A stretch of 64,000 nt of DNA. It comes from Symmetrospora coprosmae. Taxonomy: Eukaryota > Basidiomycota > Cystobasidiomycetes > Symmetrosporaceae. Within the stretch, counting starts at the first letter, position 1. Each line of letters starts with the position of its first letter. Positions 23,010 to 34,600 of the stretch are shown one piece after another. The translations under genes and the position numbers were made by a program. The notes below the pieces were generated by a model. The model worked only from the letters and a program-made list of their open reading frames with translations, searched no databases and had not been told where the DNA came from. The DNA is taken from assembly GCA_008802785.1 (NCBI GenBank), contig VUYT01000002.1, positions 806,001 through 870,000 of the forward strand, written 5' to 3'.

Positions 23010-24353
23010 TTACTGAGGCGCGAGCGGGAGAATAGGCAGGAGGAAGAACTGTAGGATCGGACAAGGATACGTCAGCACATCGGACGAATGGGCAGGCCAG
23101 ACTCGCGAGGGCACTCACGGAGCTGCTTGGCGTGAGGAGACCAGCGAGAGCGGTGTACCATGCGCAGACTGAAGGAGAGTAGGGAAAGGGGAAAGGGACA
23201 CTTATCAGTTCCCTGGGGTAGTTAGGCCGCAACGCAACGCAGTTCAACTCACATGCGGTGCTGGAGGGGTACCACGGGTTGTCAGCTTCTCGAAGTGTAC
23301 AATGTGCAGCGCAATGCGAGATTCGACTCACATGATACCAAGAGCTCCACCTGCGATGTGGACGTTCGAGTTTCCAGTGAACTCGCTCGCCGCCAGCAGA
23401 ATGAACTGGAGCGCAGAGTGGTGGTCAGACCTGCTGCGGGCGACTGAAGCGAAGGCACTCGAATACTACGCACGGTGATGGTAAGGAAGAAGAAGACGCT
23501 GATCAAGGCGCCAGAGGACCGCAGGCACGCAATGAGGAAGATGAAGGTGACGACGAACTAGTGGTTGGTACCAGGGCGGTGTGTGGTTAGTAGAGAGGTT
23601 GGCTGATTGGCAGCGATGTCTTCAGGAGATCGACGAAACTCACCCAGGAGATGAGGTAGAAGCCAAGCGCCTGTGCGAGCTGAGCCTCGTCATTGGCGTA
23701 CGCGTCGAGGATACCAGAGCTAGGCCAGTAGATGAGGCCGAAGGAAATCCAGAAGGCACCGTATGACGAGAATGCCGTCGCTCCGAACGTGTTTCCAGCT
23801 GGTTCGGCAGAGCGAAAGTCAGCGAGGGTCCATGCACAACACGTCTGTCTATAGCAGGCAGAAACACACCGGCAAACTCCCACATGCCTGCCAGCAGCTG
23901 GGCCAGTCCTCCATAGCCGAGTGCGAGACCGACAATGACGTTCGGGATGGCGATGCCGCGTGCGCCGGTGTTGTAGAAGGAGAGGACAAATGTCGTCGTG
24001 GCGAACGCCATCAGACCAAGAGGGGCAGGGTTGGCGAACTTGCGGTGGAAAACGGGGACTGCGAGCGGCGAGTGACGAGAGAGGGTAGTGTCAGGACGCG
24101 GTCGCGCTGCCTCAAGCAAGGAGAAGGCACGTCGACCACTTACATCCTGGCTGCGAAGGGTCAAATGCATGGCCTCCGGGGGTGACGGCCCTGTTGGGCA
24201 TGTGTCCAGCCCCAGGGCCGTAGCCGTTCGCGGATCCCTCTACTGTCAAGTCAATCATCGCCGGTCAGCTCATGCAGGACTGGTACCTGGCCCTGGCCCA
24301 AATCGCGACTTACGCTTGACGCCGTTGTGTGCAGTGACGGTCTCTCCAGACAT
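23010..24353 (-). CDS. GPR1/FUN34/YaaH-family acetate transporter
   Basis: Plasma-membrane acetate/succinate-type carrier with six membrane helices. Exon 1 is a short [14 protein letters not shown] Gly-rich exon ([17 protein letters not shown]) follows, then [17 protein letters not shown] with the family signature NPAPLGL. Helices read [34 protein letters not shown], the second signature [58 protein letters not shown] and [14 protein letters not shown]. The last exon ends LPILPLAPQ at 23010. I infer seven or eight very short exons, joined at GT/AG in phase. Such carriers are usually induced by acetate and repressed by glucose. A TATATAGATA-like box lies about 315 bp upstream on this strand. 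Confidence 0.9.
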
Positions 24354-25754
24354 TGTAAGTTGATGTGGTAGATGTGGTTGTAGTGCTGTTAGATGTGCGA
24401 TCGGATGCAGAGAAAGAGAGAGAAAGCAGGAGTGACAGCGACAGCGATGGGATTGGACCACACGGAGAGGCAGGTGGAGGAGTCAGCGGGGTGGACCAAT
24501 TGAGAACGGGGCCAGTGCCAGTCGTGCGGGCAGGAGTCCAAAGGCCGGGCGAGTCAACCGAGCGGCGGCCCGGCGAGCCTCCCTGGTGCACTTTGGACCG
24601 GCTGTCCTGTCGCTGGATGGGACGAAGATCTCTCCGAGCCGCGACTGACCTGTTTTAAGGGTGTGCCGTATATAGATAGCGCTCGTCGAAGTTGTCACAG
24701 AAAAGAGAGAAGGAGAGGAGAGAAGAGAAGAGAGATGCGACCAATGGATGGCCCCGCTAATTGCTGGTCTTGGGGCTCCCCTCCTCCTCCGCGCCCCTTT
24801 CTTAGTGGCTACGAGAGCGCGATGACGACACTTCCGCGCTCATCACTCCGCTCTGCCGGTACGGCAGCCGGGTCCGTCCGGCCGCCACCTCCTAACTGAT
24901 CGGACAGTTCGGCAAGCGTAAGAAGCACGTGCAAGGCACAGTCTCGCCCGACAAATCATATATGTACCCTGCTGCTCTCTGCCAGCCAGGGCCCTTCTCG
25001 ACAGCATATTCAGAGGGGCTATCGTCCCTGCTGCAAGGCCATATGATTGCACTACGGTACACCTTCCGAGTCCAACCGGGTCTCCAGGTCTGCGGAGAGA
25101 AAGGGCATGGTCTAAATGAATCAGAAGGTGCTCCGCGCGGCACTACTGGCAGGAAGAAGGACTCCGAGTCGCGGTGCTCCAGATCCGCTTTGTCAGGACA
25201 CATATCGACTATTCCTGGCTGGCGCCCATGCACAATAATGCGGGCCTCCGCAATGCGTTCGCGAAGGCAGCGCAACGTCCAGACTCGTTAACGTTGTGCG
25301 GCTGGCAGTCTCGATGCAGGGACGCATTTTCGGGTCATTGGATACGCATCGGCGGTTGTTCCCGAGCGGCCAATCTCACAGACCAACACATCCAGCATTT
25401 GTAATGGGACAAGGCCTGGCCTGCCGCTTCCGCCTTTGAGACTCAGCAGCCCCGTGTCACCAGACGGCACAGAGTACCGGTACATTCGGGACCGGTCATG
25501 TAGCAGCGACGCGTTGCTGGAGTATGCAGCGACAGCGACGGGCCGACGCACGACGACAGAATCAACCAGAAGGCGTGCGCGCGCGAGCCTGTCAGCCCGT
25601 GAGGCGATCCATATCTAATCCGCTCGTTCTTTCACGAGCCCTCTGCACATCTGTCACTCCCGGTTTCGTGGTGGTAACATTCGCTCTGTTCTGTTGCATT
25701 CACGTTTAGATACTTACAGACGCCGCCCACAGCCCCTACTTCTCCCCTAGCTCT
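24354..25754. promoter_or_regulatory. Long promoter region of the acetate transporter; 3' of FOX2
   Basis: 1.4 kb without a gene that I can support. The part next to the transporter holds a TATATA-like box at about 24669-24678 and GA-rich tracts (24690-24735). The other end is the 3' region of the FOX2-type gene. The length fits a heavily regulated carrier gene (inference). Confidence 0.5.
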
Positions 25755-28700
25755 CTAAACAAGAGTAGCTGCCGCGGCCGCGAGCGCCAGCGTCTTCCGC
25801 TCCTTGACCTTGACGGTGAAGATGACCGTCTTGCCCTCCTTCCACATCTCCGTGATGAGCGTCTCTCCCGGGAAGACGTACCCTGCAAAGCGGCACTTGA
25901 TGTCCTTGTACGGCCCAAAAGTCTTGAAGATGTGCTTGCCTGCGACGCCGAGCGAGCACAGACCGTGCAGGATCGGCTTGGGGAAGCCTCCGACCGACGC
26001 GAAGGCCGGGTCGACGTGGAGGGGCTGTAAAAGGCAGGGCGCACGTCAGCGCGGTGCCGAGATGACAACACTCAGATCCACCCACATTGTAGTCTCCGCT
26101 GAGACGGTAGATGGCAGCCTGCTTCTCGTCCGTCTTCTCCTCGATCACCTTGTCCGCCGCGCGAGACGGGACCTTGTTGGCCGCAGTGGCAGCGCCTCGG
26201 TCCTTGCCCGTTTTCTTGCCTCCAAAGCCGCCCGCACCGCGAATGAAGACCGTCGAGTGAGACTCAAAGATGACCTTGCCAGACGCCTTGTCCTTCGTCT
26301 CGGTGATGGTCGTCACGGCTGCTGCCTTGCCCTTGTCGAGCGCCTCAAACAGCTTGGGCTCGCTGACAAGCGTGCCAGACGTCGGGATTGGCGCCTTGAT
26401 GGACAGATACTGCTCGCCGTGCAACAACATCATCTATATTGGCAGCCAGATTTCGATCCGCGTTAGCACATCGCACACTTCGCGAAGCCATGTCCAGCGG
26501 CATCACCCACCGGCGAGAAGTTAGGCAGCCAGTCGAGAGCAACACCGGAGCTCGCAGCAAACTGAGGAATGACACCGAACGTCGGCACCGCCTGGAACTT
26601 GTCGTGCTGCTCAAAGATAAGGTCGAGGTCCTTCTCGGTAGCGCCGATACCAAGGTTGTACAGCGCAATGTCGCGCTCAGTGTACATGTACTCGCTCGGC
26701 TGGTTCTTGACCTTCTTCGCGTCTGCAACGATCTTGCTGTCCTCCGAGTCGGCGTAGCTGTCAATCGACGTGCCCTGCGCGGGCGCCTGGGTAGACGCAG
26801 CCTTGCCGGCCGACTCAAAGTTGGCAAACATCTGCTTCTGCGAGTCCATGGCCGAGTTGGGGTGCGTGGCGCGAGCGTCGAACTTGACAATCTCCTCCCA
26901 CTTGCTGCGCACGTCCTCGGGGGCAATGTTCAGGCTCTGCGGGAAGGCGTACCCGAACGAGCGCTGCCAGCGGTACGCGCCGGCCCACCCGCCAGAGACC
27001 TCGTAGATGCCCATGGTCGTCGTGTTGACCTCGCTCGTCAGGTAGCCCACGATCGGGGCAATGAAGCCAGGCGAGAAGGCACGGACCATCTCCTCGGGCC
27101 AGATGGTGGCCGTCATGCTCGTGCCCGCGTTCGGTACGAGCGTGTTGGCGAGAATGTTGTACTTCTTGCCCTCGATCGCGAGCGTCTTTGTCAGGCCGAG
27201 GATGGCAGCCTTGGCCGTCGAGTAGTTGGCCTGGCCAAAGTTGCCGTGCATGCCCACCGACGAGCACGTGTTCACGATACGGCCGTACTTTTGCTTCTGG
27301 AAGACAGGCCAGGCCGCCTTACAGGTAGCGTACGTGCCTCGCAGGTGAACCTTGTAGACGAGATCCCAGTCTGCCTCGGTAGCAGCGGCAAACGCTTTGT
27401 CTCGCAGAATGCCGGCGCTGGGGGAAAGGGCCAGAGAGCGTGAGCCCATATAACGCGGACTTGCTCCCTTGCAGAGACCTACTTGTTCACGAGCACATGA
27501 ATAGCTCCGAAAGCGTCGATAGTGTCCTTGATGATGGCAGCACCATCTTCGACGCTTCTAGCAGAAGCAATCGCCACTCCTCCGGCTGACACGCCGAGAG
27601 TACAGATCCTGTCAGCTGATTGCTCAACACTCGGCGCTCGACCCTTGCCAGCACGGACTGACCTCGGGTGATTTCGTCAACAACCGTAGCGGCCGCGTCC
27701 TTGGACATGTCGTTGACGACAACCTTGGCGCCGAGCGCCGCGTACATGATGGCGTAGGCTCGTCCAAGTCCAGCAGCAGCGCCAGTGACGACGACGACCT
27801 TGCCGTCAAAGCGGACTGGCTCGGGCTGGGGGTTGTTCTTCAGCTTCTTGCTCTCTTCGAGGAAACCCAGGAAGTCCGTGTCGGTGATGTTCTCCGGGTG
27901 CGTAACCTTGCTGAAGTCGTTAATCTCGGCCCAGCGGGCCTTGACCTAGTGCGACGTCAAGGACACGGAACTGCGTCAGCGGGCATCCTCGTCGACCGCT
28001 TGCAGCCAATGCGACTGACAGCTGCAGGAGTGAAGGTCTCGTCCGTCTTGAACACGGCACCCTTTGTCCGCTCCCAGCGGAGGCGCGCAAAGTAGCCTGC
28101 TCCCCCCTCGAAGACCTGTCCGCTAACCGATGTGCTGCGGGCATCGAGTACACGATTCGGGTCAGCAATGTGGCCGGGGCCGGCGATAGCGTCGCGAGCT
28201 GCCCGTAATTACCTGTCGTGACAGAGGAAAGCGACGAGAGGGACAATCATCTCGGGCTTGAGCTTCTCGAGCATCTCGGCTGCGTCGCAAAGCCACATCG
28301 GATCAGCGGATCTCGAGGTTGCGGATGTCACGCCCGACCAGACTCACGCGGCATGATGGTGGCCGTCATCTGACTCGCAGCAATGGGCGCGATTGCGTTG
28401 ACGTTGATGTTGTACTTGGCTCCCTCTCGAGCGAGCGTCTTGCTGAAGGCTGTCATTGCCATCTTTGCAGCAGAGTAGTTTGCCTGGCCAAAGTTGCCGT
28501 ACAGACCAGCTGCGGAGGCCGTGTTGACGATGCGGCCGAACTTCTGCTTCCTAAAGACGGGCCAGCACGCCTTTGCGCACGCGTACGAGCCCTTGACGTG
28601 GACCTGCCAAGCCGCACGAGTCTACGTTAGCAGGTGGTTGCGGGAGTGAGAATGACCCTGACGCACAGCCTGGATGATGTCGAACTCGGCGTCCGTCATG

Positions 28701-29294
28701 CCCTTGAACGACTTGTCTCGCAGGATCCCGGCATTGTTGACGAGGATGTCGACCTTGCCCCACTTTTTAAGAGCCTGCTCGACAATCTTGTGCCCGTCCG
28801 TGACAGAGTCGTAGTTGGCGATAGCCTGTCCGGGCCCTGCGGGGACAGAAGGAGTTGGCTCAGTCGCGCAAGCCAGGAGCATACGGCTACTGAGCGGGTC
28901 GGCGTCGTCAGGCCATAGACACACCCTTGGCATCGTTGATCTCGCGCACTGCCGCGTCGGCGTTCTGCTGGGAGAGGTCGTTGATGAGGACCTGCGAGGG
29001 GTCGAAAGGGTTGTATGGGTCCAAGGTCAGCTCGGGCCTGACGAGCGCGCCAGCCAGAGGTGGGAAGCCCGCCGCACATTGGCACCCCGGGAAGCAAAGA
29101 AGGTAGCGTATCTGGACGAGTGGAGCGCAGTCAGTGCTGCTGATCAGCTTGACCGTTCATCCTCGCCCGCCCCGCTCTGGATGGGCGTGATATCCAGGCA
29201 GACACGCTACGCACGCCTTGCCCAGGCCACCGCCGGCGCCCGTGACGATGACGACGCGGTCGTGGAACTGCATGGGTTCGTGTGAGCTGGACAT
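25755..29294 (-). CDS. FOX2: FOX2-type multifunctional beta-oxidation enzyme (MFE-2)
   Basis: Enzyme joining (3R)-hydroxyacyl-CoA dehydrogenase and 2-enoyl-CoA hydratase 2 activity. Start [17 protein letters not shown] with the dinucleotide loop [10 protein letters not shown]. The first SDR unit has [17 protein letters not shown] and the [16 protein letters not shown] catalytic Tyr/Lys region. The second SDR unit (about 26.9-27.8 kb) has a shortened start, then [18 protein letters not shown] and [15 protein letters not shown]. The hydratase-2 domain follows: [22 protein letters not shown], then [18 protein letters not shown] and [16 protein letters not shown] hot-dog motifs. At least eight introns. 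Unusually, the C-terminus is [11 protein letters not shown], not an SKL-like PTS1, and no presequence is seen. The alpha/beta hydrolase lies upstream, co-directional. Confidence 0.94.
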
Positions 29295-29665
29295 GTTTCT
29301 GTAGGAGCGAACTGGTGAGAGTGGGAATGGGACTGAGCAAGAGGATGGGTGGGAGTGCTGCGAGGGGAAGCCTGTCCCTGGCCGACAGGAACCCCGAGCC
29401 CGGCCCGGCTCTTCGCTTCGCCGGCTCCAGCCGGGCCAGCCGATGAGCCGCCTCATCTCGGAGAAGCCTACAAGACGTGGACTCGCAGAAGAGCTCCCAC
29501 AGTTGCACACTCCTCTTGTCGCTCTAGCTACATCGCTCTATCAGACCGCGGTCTCTGCAGACTCACAAGCGTGCGCGCGGGCGAGGCTCATTTCGTCTGT
29601 CGAATATGGACAAGCCTGTCACAGTATTCTGCGCTCTACGAGGCTGCATGCGCGCGCGGAGCTCC
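29295..29665. promoter_or_regulatory. FOX2 upstream region
   Basis: About 370 bp between the FOX2 start and the stop of the alpha/beta-hydrolase gene. No named element was recognised; no peroxisome-type inverted CGG box was seen by eye. Confidence 0.45.
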
Positions 29666-30936
29666 TCATACCGCCTGCGCCCTGTCAGCCGCGCGCTTCA
29701 AGAAGGCCCCCAGCTCTTGCGGCTTGCTAAGGAACGGCGAGTGGGAAGCCTCGAGCCGCTCGATGTGCGGGATGCCAGCCTGGGTAGCCATTGCCTCCTG
29801 GATGCGCGGAAAGGAGACGTAAGAAAGGGGATGCGAGCGCCAGCAGACCCATTGAAGCGCTCCGAGTACACGCTTCGGGCCATCAAACAATGATGCGTTT
29901 TGAGGACACTCACCTGAGCGGCCGGAGGGATGGCGGCATCGAGTGTGCAGATCAGATAGGAAGACGAGACCTCCTTGTACGCCTCGTACTGGACGACCTG
30001 CTCCTCAAAAACGCTGCCATGTATCGATTGAAGCGTGGGGAAATTCGATGCGGGGACGGATTCGCCCGGTAATGTCCTGCGGTCAGCTCGCCTGTCCGCC
30101 TTAGCATACCTGCCGCTCAAGGTCGCGCACTTGGGAGAGATGGGTTTGAGCATCTCTTTGAACTCTTTCTGCTGCTCCTTTGTGCAGTCGTTGTAGAAGA
30201 TCTCTTCGGATCTGCCTGGAGAGACCAGGCCGCCAGCCTAGCGTTTGAGTGGACGGCAGATCCTTGGTGATGTAAGCAGCGACTCGTTGGCCGAGCTCGA
30301 GGAACTGCAGCTCCGTTGACGTGAATACATGCTTCGTCGCGCGCGCCTCACCTCGCGAATATACCAGTCAGGATCCTTGCCTCCGACCGCCTGCAACAGG
30401 CTGACGCCTTGCGGCAGCGCGAATGACTGACGAGCAGCGCCAGATGAAAGGGTCAGCCGCGTATGCTCCCCCGAAGTCATGATGAGACCCTAGCACTCAC
30501 ACACTGGAACGCAATGCCAATAACGCCATTGCCACCTTGTGCGTCCTTCTTCAGCTTGCCCTTGAGGGCATTGCAGCCTGGGATTCCGCCATAGCTGTGC
30601 ACGACGAGGATGACATCCCGGCCCTTGTCGACCTCCGCTTCGATGGCCTTCTGGATGATGGGGACGTCGGCGTATGGGTTCGCCAGCGGCTGGGCAGTCC
30701 CGACCGATGCCAGGTGCAGGAACCCGCTCTCGAAGCCATATTCAGATTTGAGGATCGCCGCGGTCTCTTGGAAGGCCTCCGGGCCGTGCCACTGGTAGGA
30801 GCGTAGAGTAGCGAGCACTCGATAGCTCAGTGAATGCAAAGAGCCTGAGCAGTGAGCTCCCCGGCACGTGTCGACGTGCGGGGCTGAGGTGGTCACTGAC
30901 CGCTCCTGGCACCCATACGAAGCTGATTGGAGACAT
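29666..30936 (-). CDS. Alpha/beta-hydrolase fold protein
   Basis: Starts MSPISFVWVPGA (the first strand and oxyanion region), then after an intron WHGPEAFQETAAILKSEYG. The nucleophile elbow is VILVVHSYGGIPG (Ser in HSYGG). Later exons give FALPQGVSLLQAVGG, a cap region with ELGQRVAAYITKDLPS and EIFYNDCTKEQQKEFKEM, then YLICTLDAAIPPAAQ (acid region) and IERLEASHSPFLSKPQEL, whose His completes the triad. It ends RAADRAQAV. About six exons. This resembles soluble fungal and plant-type small esterases of the AB-hydrolase_6 group; the substrate is unknown. No signal peptide or PTS1. Divergent from the kinase gene. Confidence 0.85.
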
Positions 30937-31678
30937 TGCGCGTAAACAGTGAATGCAGAGGTCAGGTGCGACGAGAGATGGAGGATGTGCAATGGGAAGA
31001 GAGGAGAGGAGCCAAGGAGCGAGTGGGTATCGCAGCAGCTCGATCGAGACTGCCCGGCGCGACCTCTTCCCGCGGGATCATGACTTTTCGATATATAGGT
31101 GCCGTCGCCAGTCCAGGCATTGCAGCTGAGCCCTGGACGTGCAGACAGTGCACTTGAGTCAGTACGGCGAAAGCTACTCGTGGGAGGAGGGAGGGCTCCG
31201 CTTTGCAGTGAGAGCGGAATTGACGGAGTTTCACGCACGCGTTCCTCATTGCGACTTTGCCTCGAGCAGTATTGGGATGAGCAGCGGTACTGGGAAGCAT
31301 CACAGCCAAGTCATAGGAGCAGGCAGCCTGCACTTGCCATCTCTGTGCCAGTCCGACGAAGCGGGCCCCCGACTTCGCCGTTTGCCACCATCGCTCAGGG
31401 AGTTGAGGAGGGCAATCGCTTCGCCTGACACCTATACCTCGCCCGCTTTCCGCATTTGATTGTGTTCCGCACGGCTGCTCCAGTGCGACTTCTGAGAAGA
31501 GACGACGCGTGCTTTCAGCGAGCTGTCATCACCACCCAGTCTGTCGGGGCTCCGGAGCTGCTCCAAGTCTCCGGAGACGGAAGGAGAGACAGACAGATAG
31601 ACCGACTGCAAAGCATGAGGGAGGAACGGTCAGACGTCCAGTAGCAGCACGTCATCCGCATCGTTGGAGTGGTCCAGC
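30937..31678. promoter_or_regulatory. Divergent region, hydrolase / protein kinase
   Basis: About 740 bp between divergent starts. A TATATA core lies at about 31090-31096 and suits the hydrolase by distance. Open frames at 31.14-31.64 kb might hold an unrecognised 5' exon of the kinase, but none joins cleanly. Confidence 0.5.
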
Positions 31679-34600
31679 ATGCCCTACGTGAGGCCGAAGC
31701 CCGCAGGGGCGGCCACGAGCTCAACGAGTGCTGCCAGCACGGCGACCGCGACAAACGGCACAGGGAATAACAGCGGGAGCAGCTCAGACGCCGCGACGCT
31801 CAGCCCGTCTATCTCTGCGACAACGAGCTCGGGTCTGGGAACATCGTGGGATGCTGTATCTGTCGAGCAGCAGCTGCGCGAGCTCGGGGTCGCGGACGAG
31901 GCCGTCCTGGTCGGGGACCCTCTCCCCTTGTCTCCTCCGCCAACATCAGCTCCAACAACGTCAAATGGAAGTACCAGCAGCAGCATGGTGGTGCAAGCGA
32001 TAGGACGAGGCAATGCTGGATCGCCAGCAGCAGCGCCTGCCATGAGCTCGCGCAGGGCAATGAAGCAGGCGCTGTTCCAGCTGTCGGACGCCGAAGATGA
32101 GGGCGACGGAGGGGGAGGAGGAGGAGGAAATGACGGAGAGATGGAGGCAGTCCAGTCGCAACAGGCACACCACGACACGGGAGACTACCTGGCCAAGCTG
32201 CGAGCAGCCAGAGGGGATCCCATGCGACGCTCCATCAGCGCAATGAGCGGCGTCACCGTCATTGGCAGAGGTGGTGGAGGAGGAGGAGCTCCTTCGATGC
32301 ACCGCGAAGGATCGAGCTCCACCCTGGGCTCGCAGAGGGAGAGCAACGGCGGCAGAGGAGGAGCAGGAGGGAGGTCTTCGTTGGATGAGCAGCGTCAGCG
32401 CGCTGGCAGAAGCTCCATTGACGAGGAAGATGCTGCAGAAGTGTTTGCGAAGCCTCCGCCTTCGTCTTCGCCGCCACCGCCGCCTTCCGCGGCCGGGCCC
32501 AGCTCTTCAGCAGAAGTGGGGCAGAAAGACAACCACTTGGACCTATCGACAGCGCTGAACCTCCTCAGCAACTACCCCCGATCCACCTCGCCGGCTCGAA
32601 ACAGGGTCATTGACGCTCAAGATGCAGAGCAGCCACCGTCGTACGGCGCGGGCGTAGGGGAAGCGGATCCGAGGGCCAGCGGGGCAAGCGACGTGCCGCC
32701 TCCCTTTACGCGTTCAGCTTCGGCAGGCGAGGTCCCGGCGACAACGACAGAACATCAACCGCCTCTTGTCCCTTATCACTCCTCGGGTGCTTCCTCCCCG
32801 TCGTTCTCGCATCACCACCACCATCCCCGCCGGCACTCACGCAGCAGCATTCACGAACGTGACCGCATCTCGCCCGGATTCGCACTATCGCCTATACATG
32901 GTGCAGCCGAACTACCTCCACATAGCCATCAGCAGCTGTCCTCATCCACCATCTCGCCCTCTCTATCACGGGAACTTTCGCTGGCCTCATCGTACCAGTT
33001 TCCCGGCCCGCACCGATCCGAAGGGCTCGCCAGTCCACCAGAGTTCAGCAGGAGCGGGAAGCGCACGCCCCCCGGTTCCTCTTCAGCGCTATTCAGCAAT
33101 ACCTACTCACTGCAATCATCCATGCCCACCTCGTCCACCTCGCCACGCCACGCGCACCGGCCCGAAACGGCTGGTGGACGCCTATCACGCTCCACAAACA
33201 GGAGTCGGCGCGGTTCGGCCAAATCACCCGAGTTCCATGGCCCGGCGTGCGGTCCACCACCGCCAACCGCAAGCAGCAGCCGCCGGCCGTCGAGCGCACG
33301 CTCGTCCTCCACCTCAGACCTGTCGCAGATCATGCGCACCTTCTCCGGCAAACCCCGGCGGAGCGGGACGCTGTCGCGTCAAAACACGCAAGACAACCTC
33401 ACGGCGATGCTTGCTGAGGAAGTGGGCGTGGAAGAAGCGGTCCTCGCTGCCTCCCTGCGGCGGTCAGGCTCGCAAAAGTCGGCTGGTGGCGGCGGCGCCA
33501 GCGTGTCAGTCGCGGAACTCAAGCACCTCATCCAGCAGAAGCGGCGGCAGGCGTCGGCGCCATTCCACTCGCTCGCGTCCGTCTCCATTCCACCATCGCA
33601 GATCGGCTCGCCCGTGCTGCCGGGGAGCGGAGCGCAGTCGCCCGTCTTGGCGCTGCAGCCTGGGCAGTACGAGAATGGCCACGGGAGCGTGCCAGGACGC
33701 CAGCCCTGGGAGGTCACGCCGCCGCGGAGGGCGAGGAGCAGACACGCCACGATGGGCGGTGTCAATGGCTCGCTGACGCTCAGTCTCTCGACAAATGGAT
33801 TCGAGGAGGCACGGCTGCGGGCCATGCGTGGGATGGGGGAGGTAGTCATGACGCCTTCTATAGAGGTACGCTTCGCCCTCTAGCATCCGAATTGCAATCG
33901 TGTGGCACACTGATCAAGGTCGTCTTTCAATGCCCTTCCGCAGGAGTGGCGGCAGCTCGGCTTGAATGAGTCCCTAAACGACCGAGACTCGGGGTCATCC
34001 TCAGGCAGCGAGACGGACGAAGAGAACTCGACGGGCTCGACTAGTGAGGAAGACACAGCGCTATCTGAAACAGAAGGTGATGCATACGGGATGGCAGGCC
34101 GGAATGACACCACGCCTCGCCCACGGATAGGGTCCATCTCCCGTATCGGCCGCTACAACGGCAGTGCGCCGCCTCCGCATGCGCATGATCTAGCCTCGCA
34201 GCTGTGCAGCCTGAGCGAGGAGGAGCGGCAAGCAGAGGTAGGAGACGAACACGCGACACCGCTGAAGCGCAGTAGTCACAGCGGCATCACACGCGTTGCG
34301 TCCACGGACGGCGGACCGCACTCGACCGCCATGAGCCTGGCGAAATCGCCGAAGTTGCGGCACGGCGATGGACGCGAGCGGGAGCGTAGAAGGAAGCGCG
34401 ATTCTGCGGGCAATCACTCTGGCGACATCTCGACGACAAGCGAGACGGATGAGAGCCTGGATCTGGACCTCGAAATGGAGCGGCGCATGTCACAGCGCAG
34501 CTCGGGATCCATCCCTACCCTGTCGCGCCAGTCGCTCTCTGCTACGACAGGGACGCCTACGCCTGGCAACGGGCACGGCGGGAGTGGAACGCCAATACCG

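Noticed and set aside
31139-31644. 5' exons of the kinase
   Set aside because: Parts read plausibly, but no donor/acceptor pair joins them in phase to the kinase frame.
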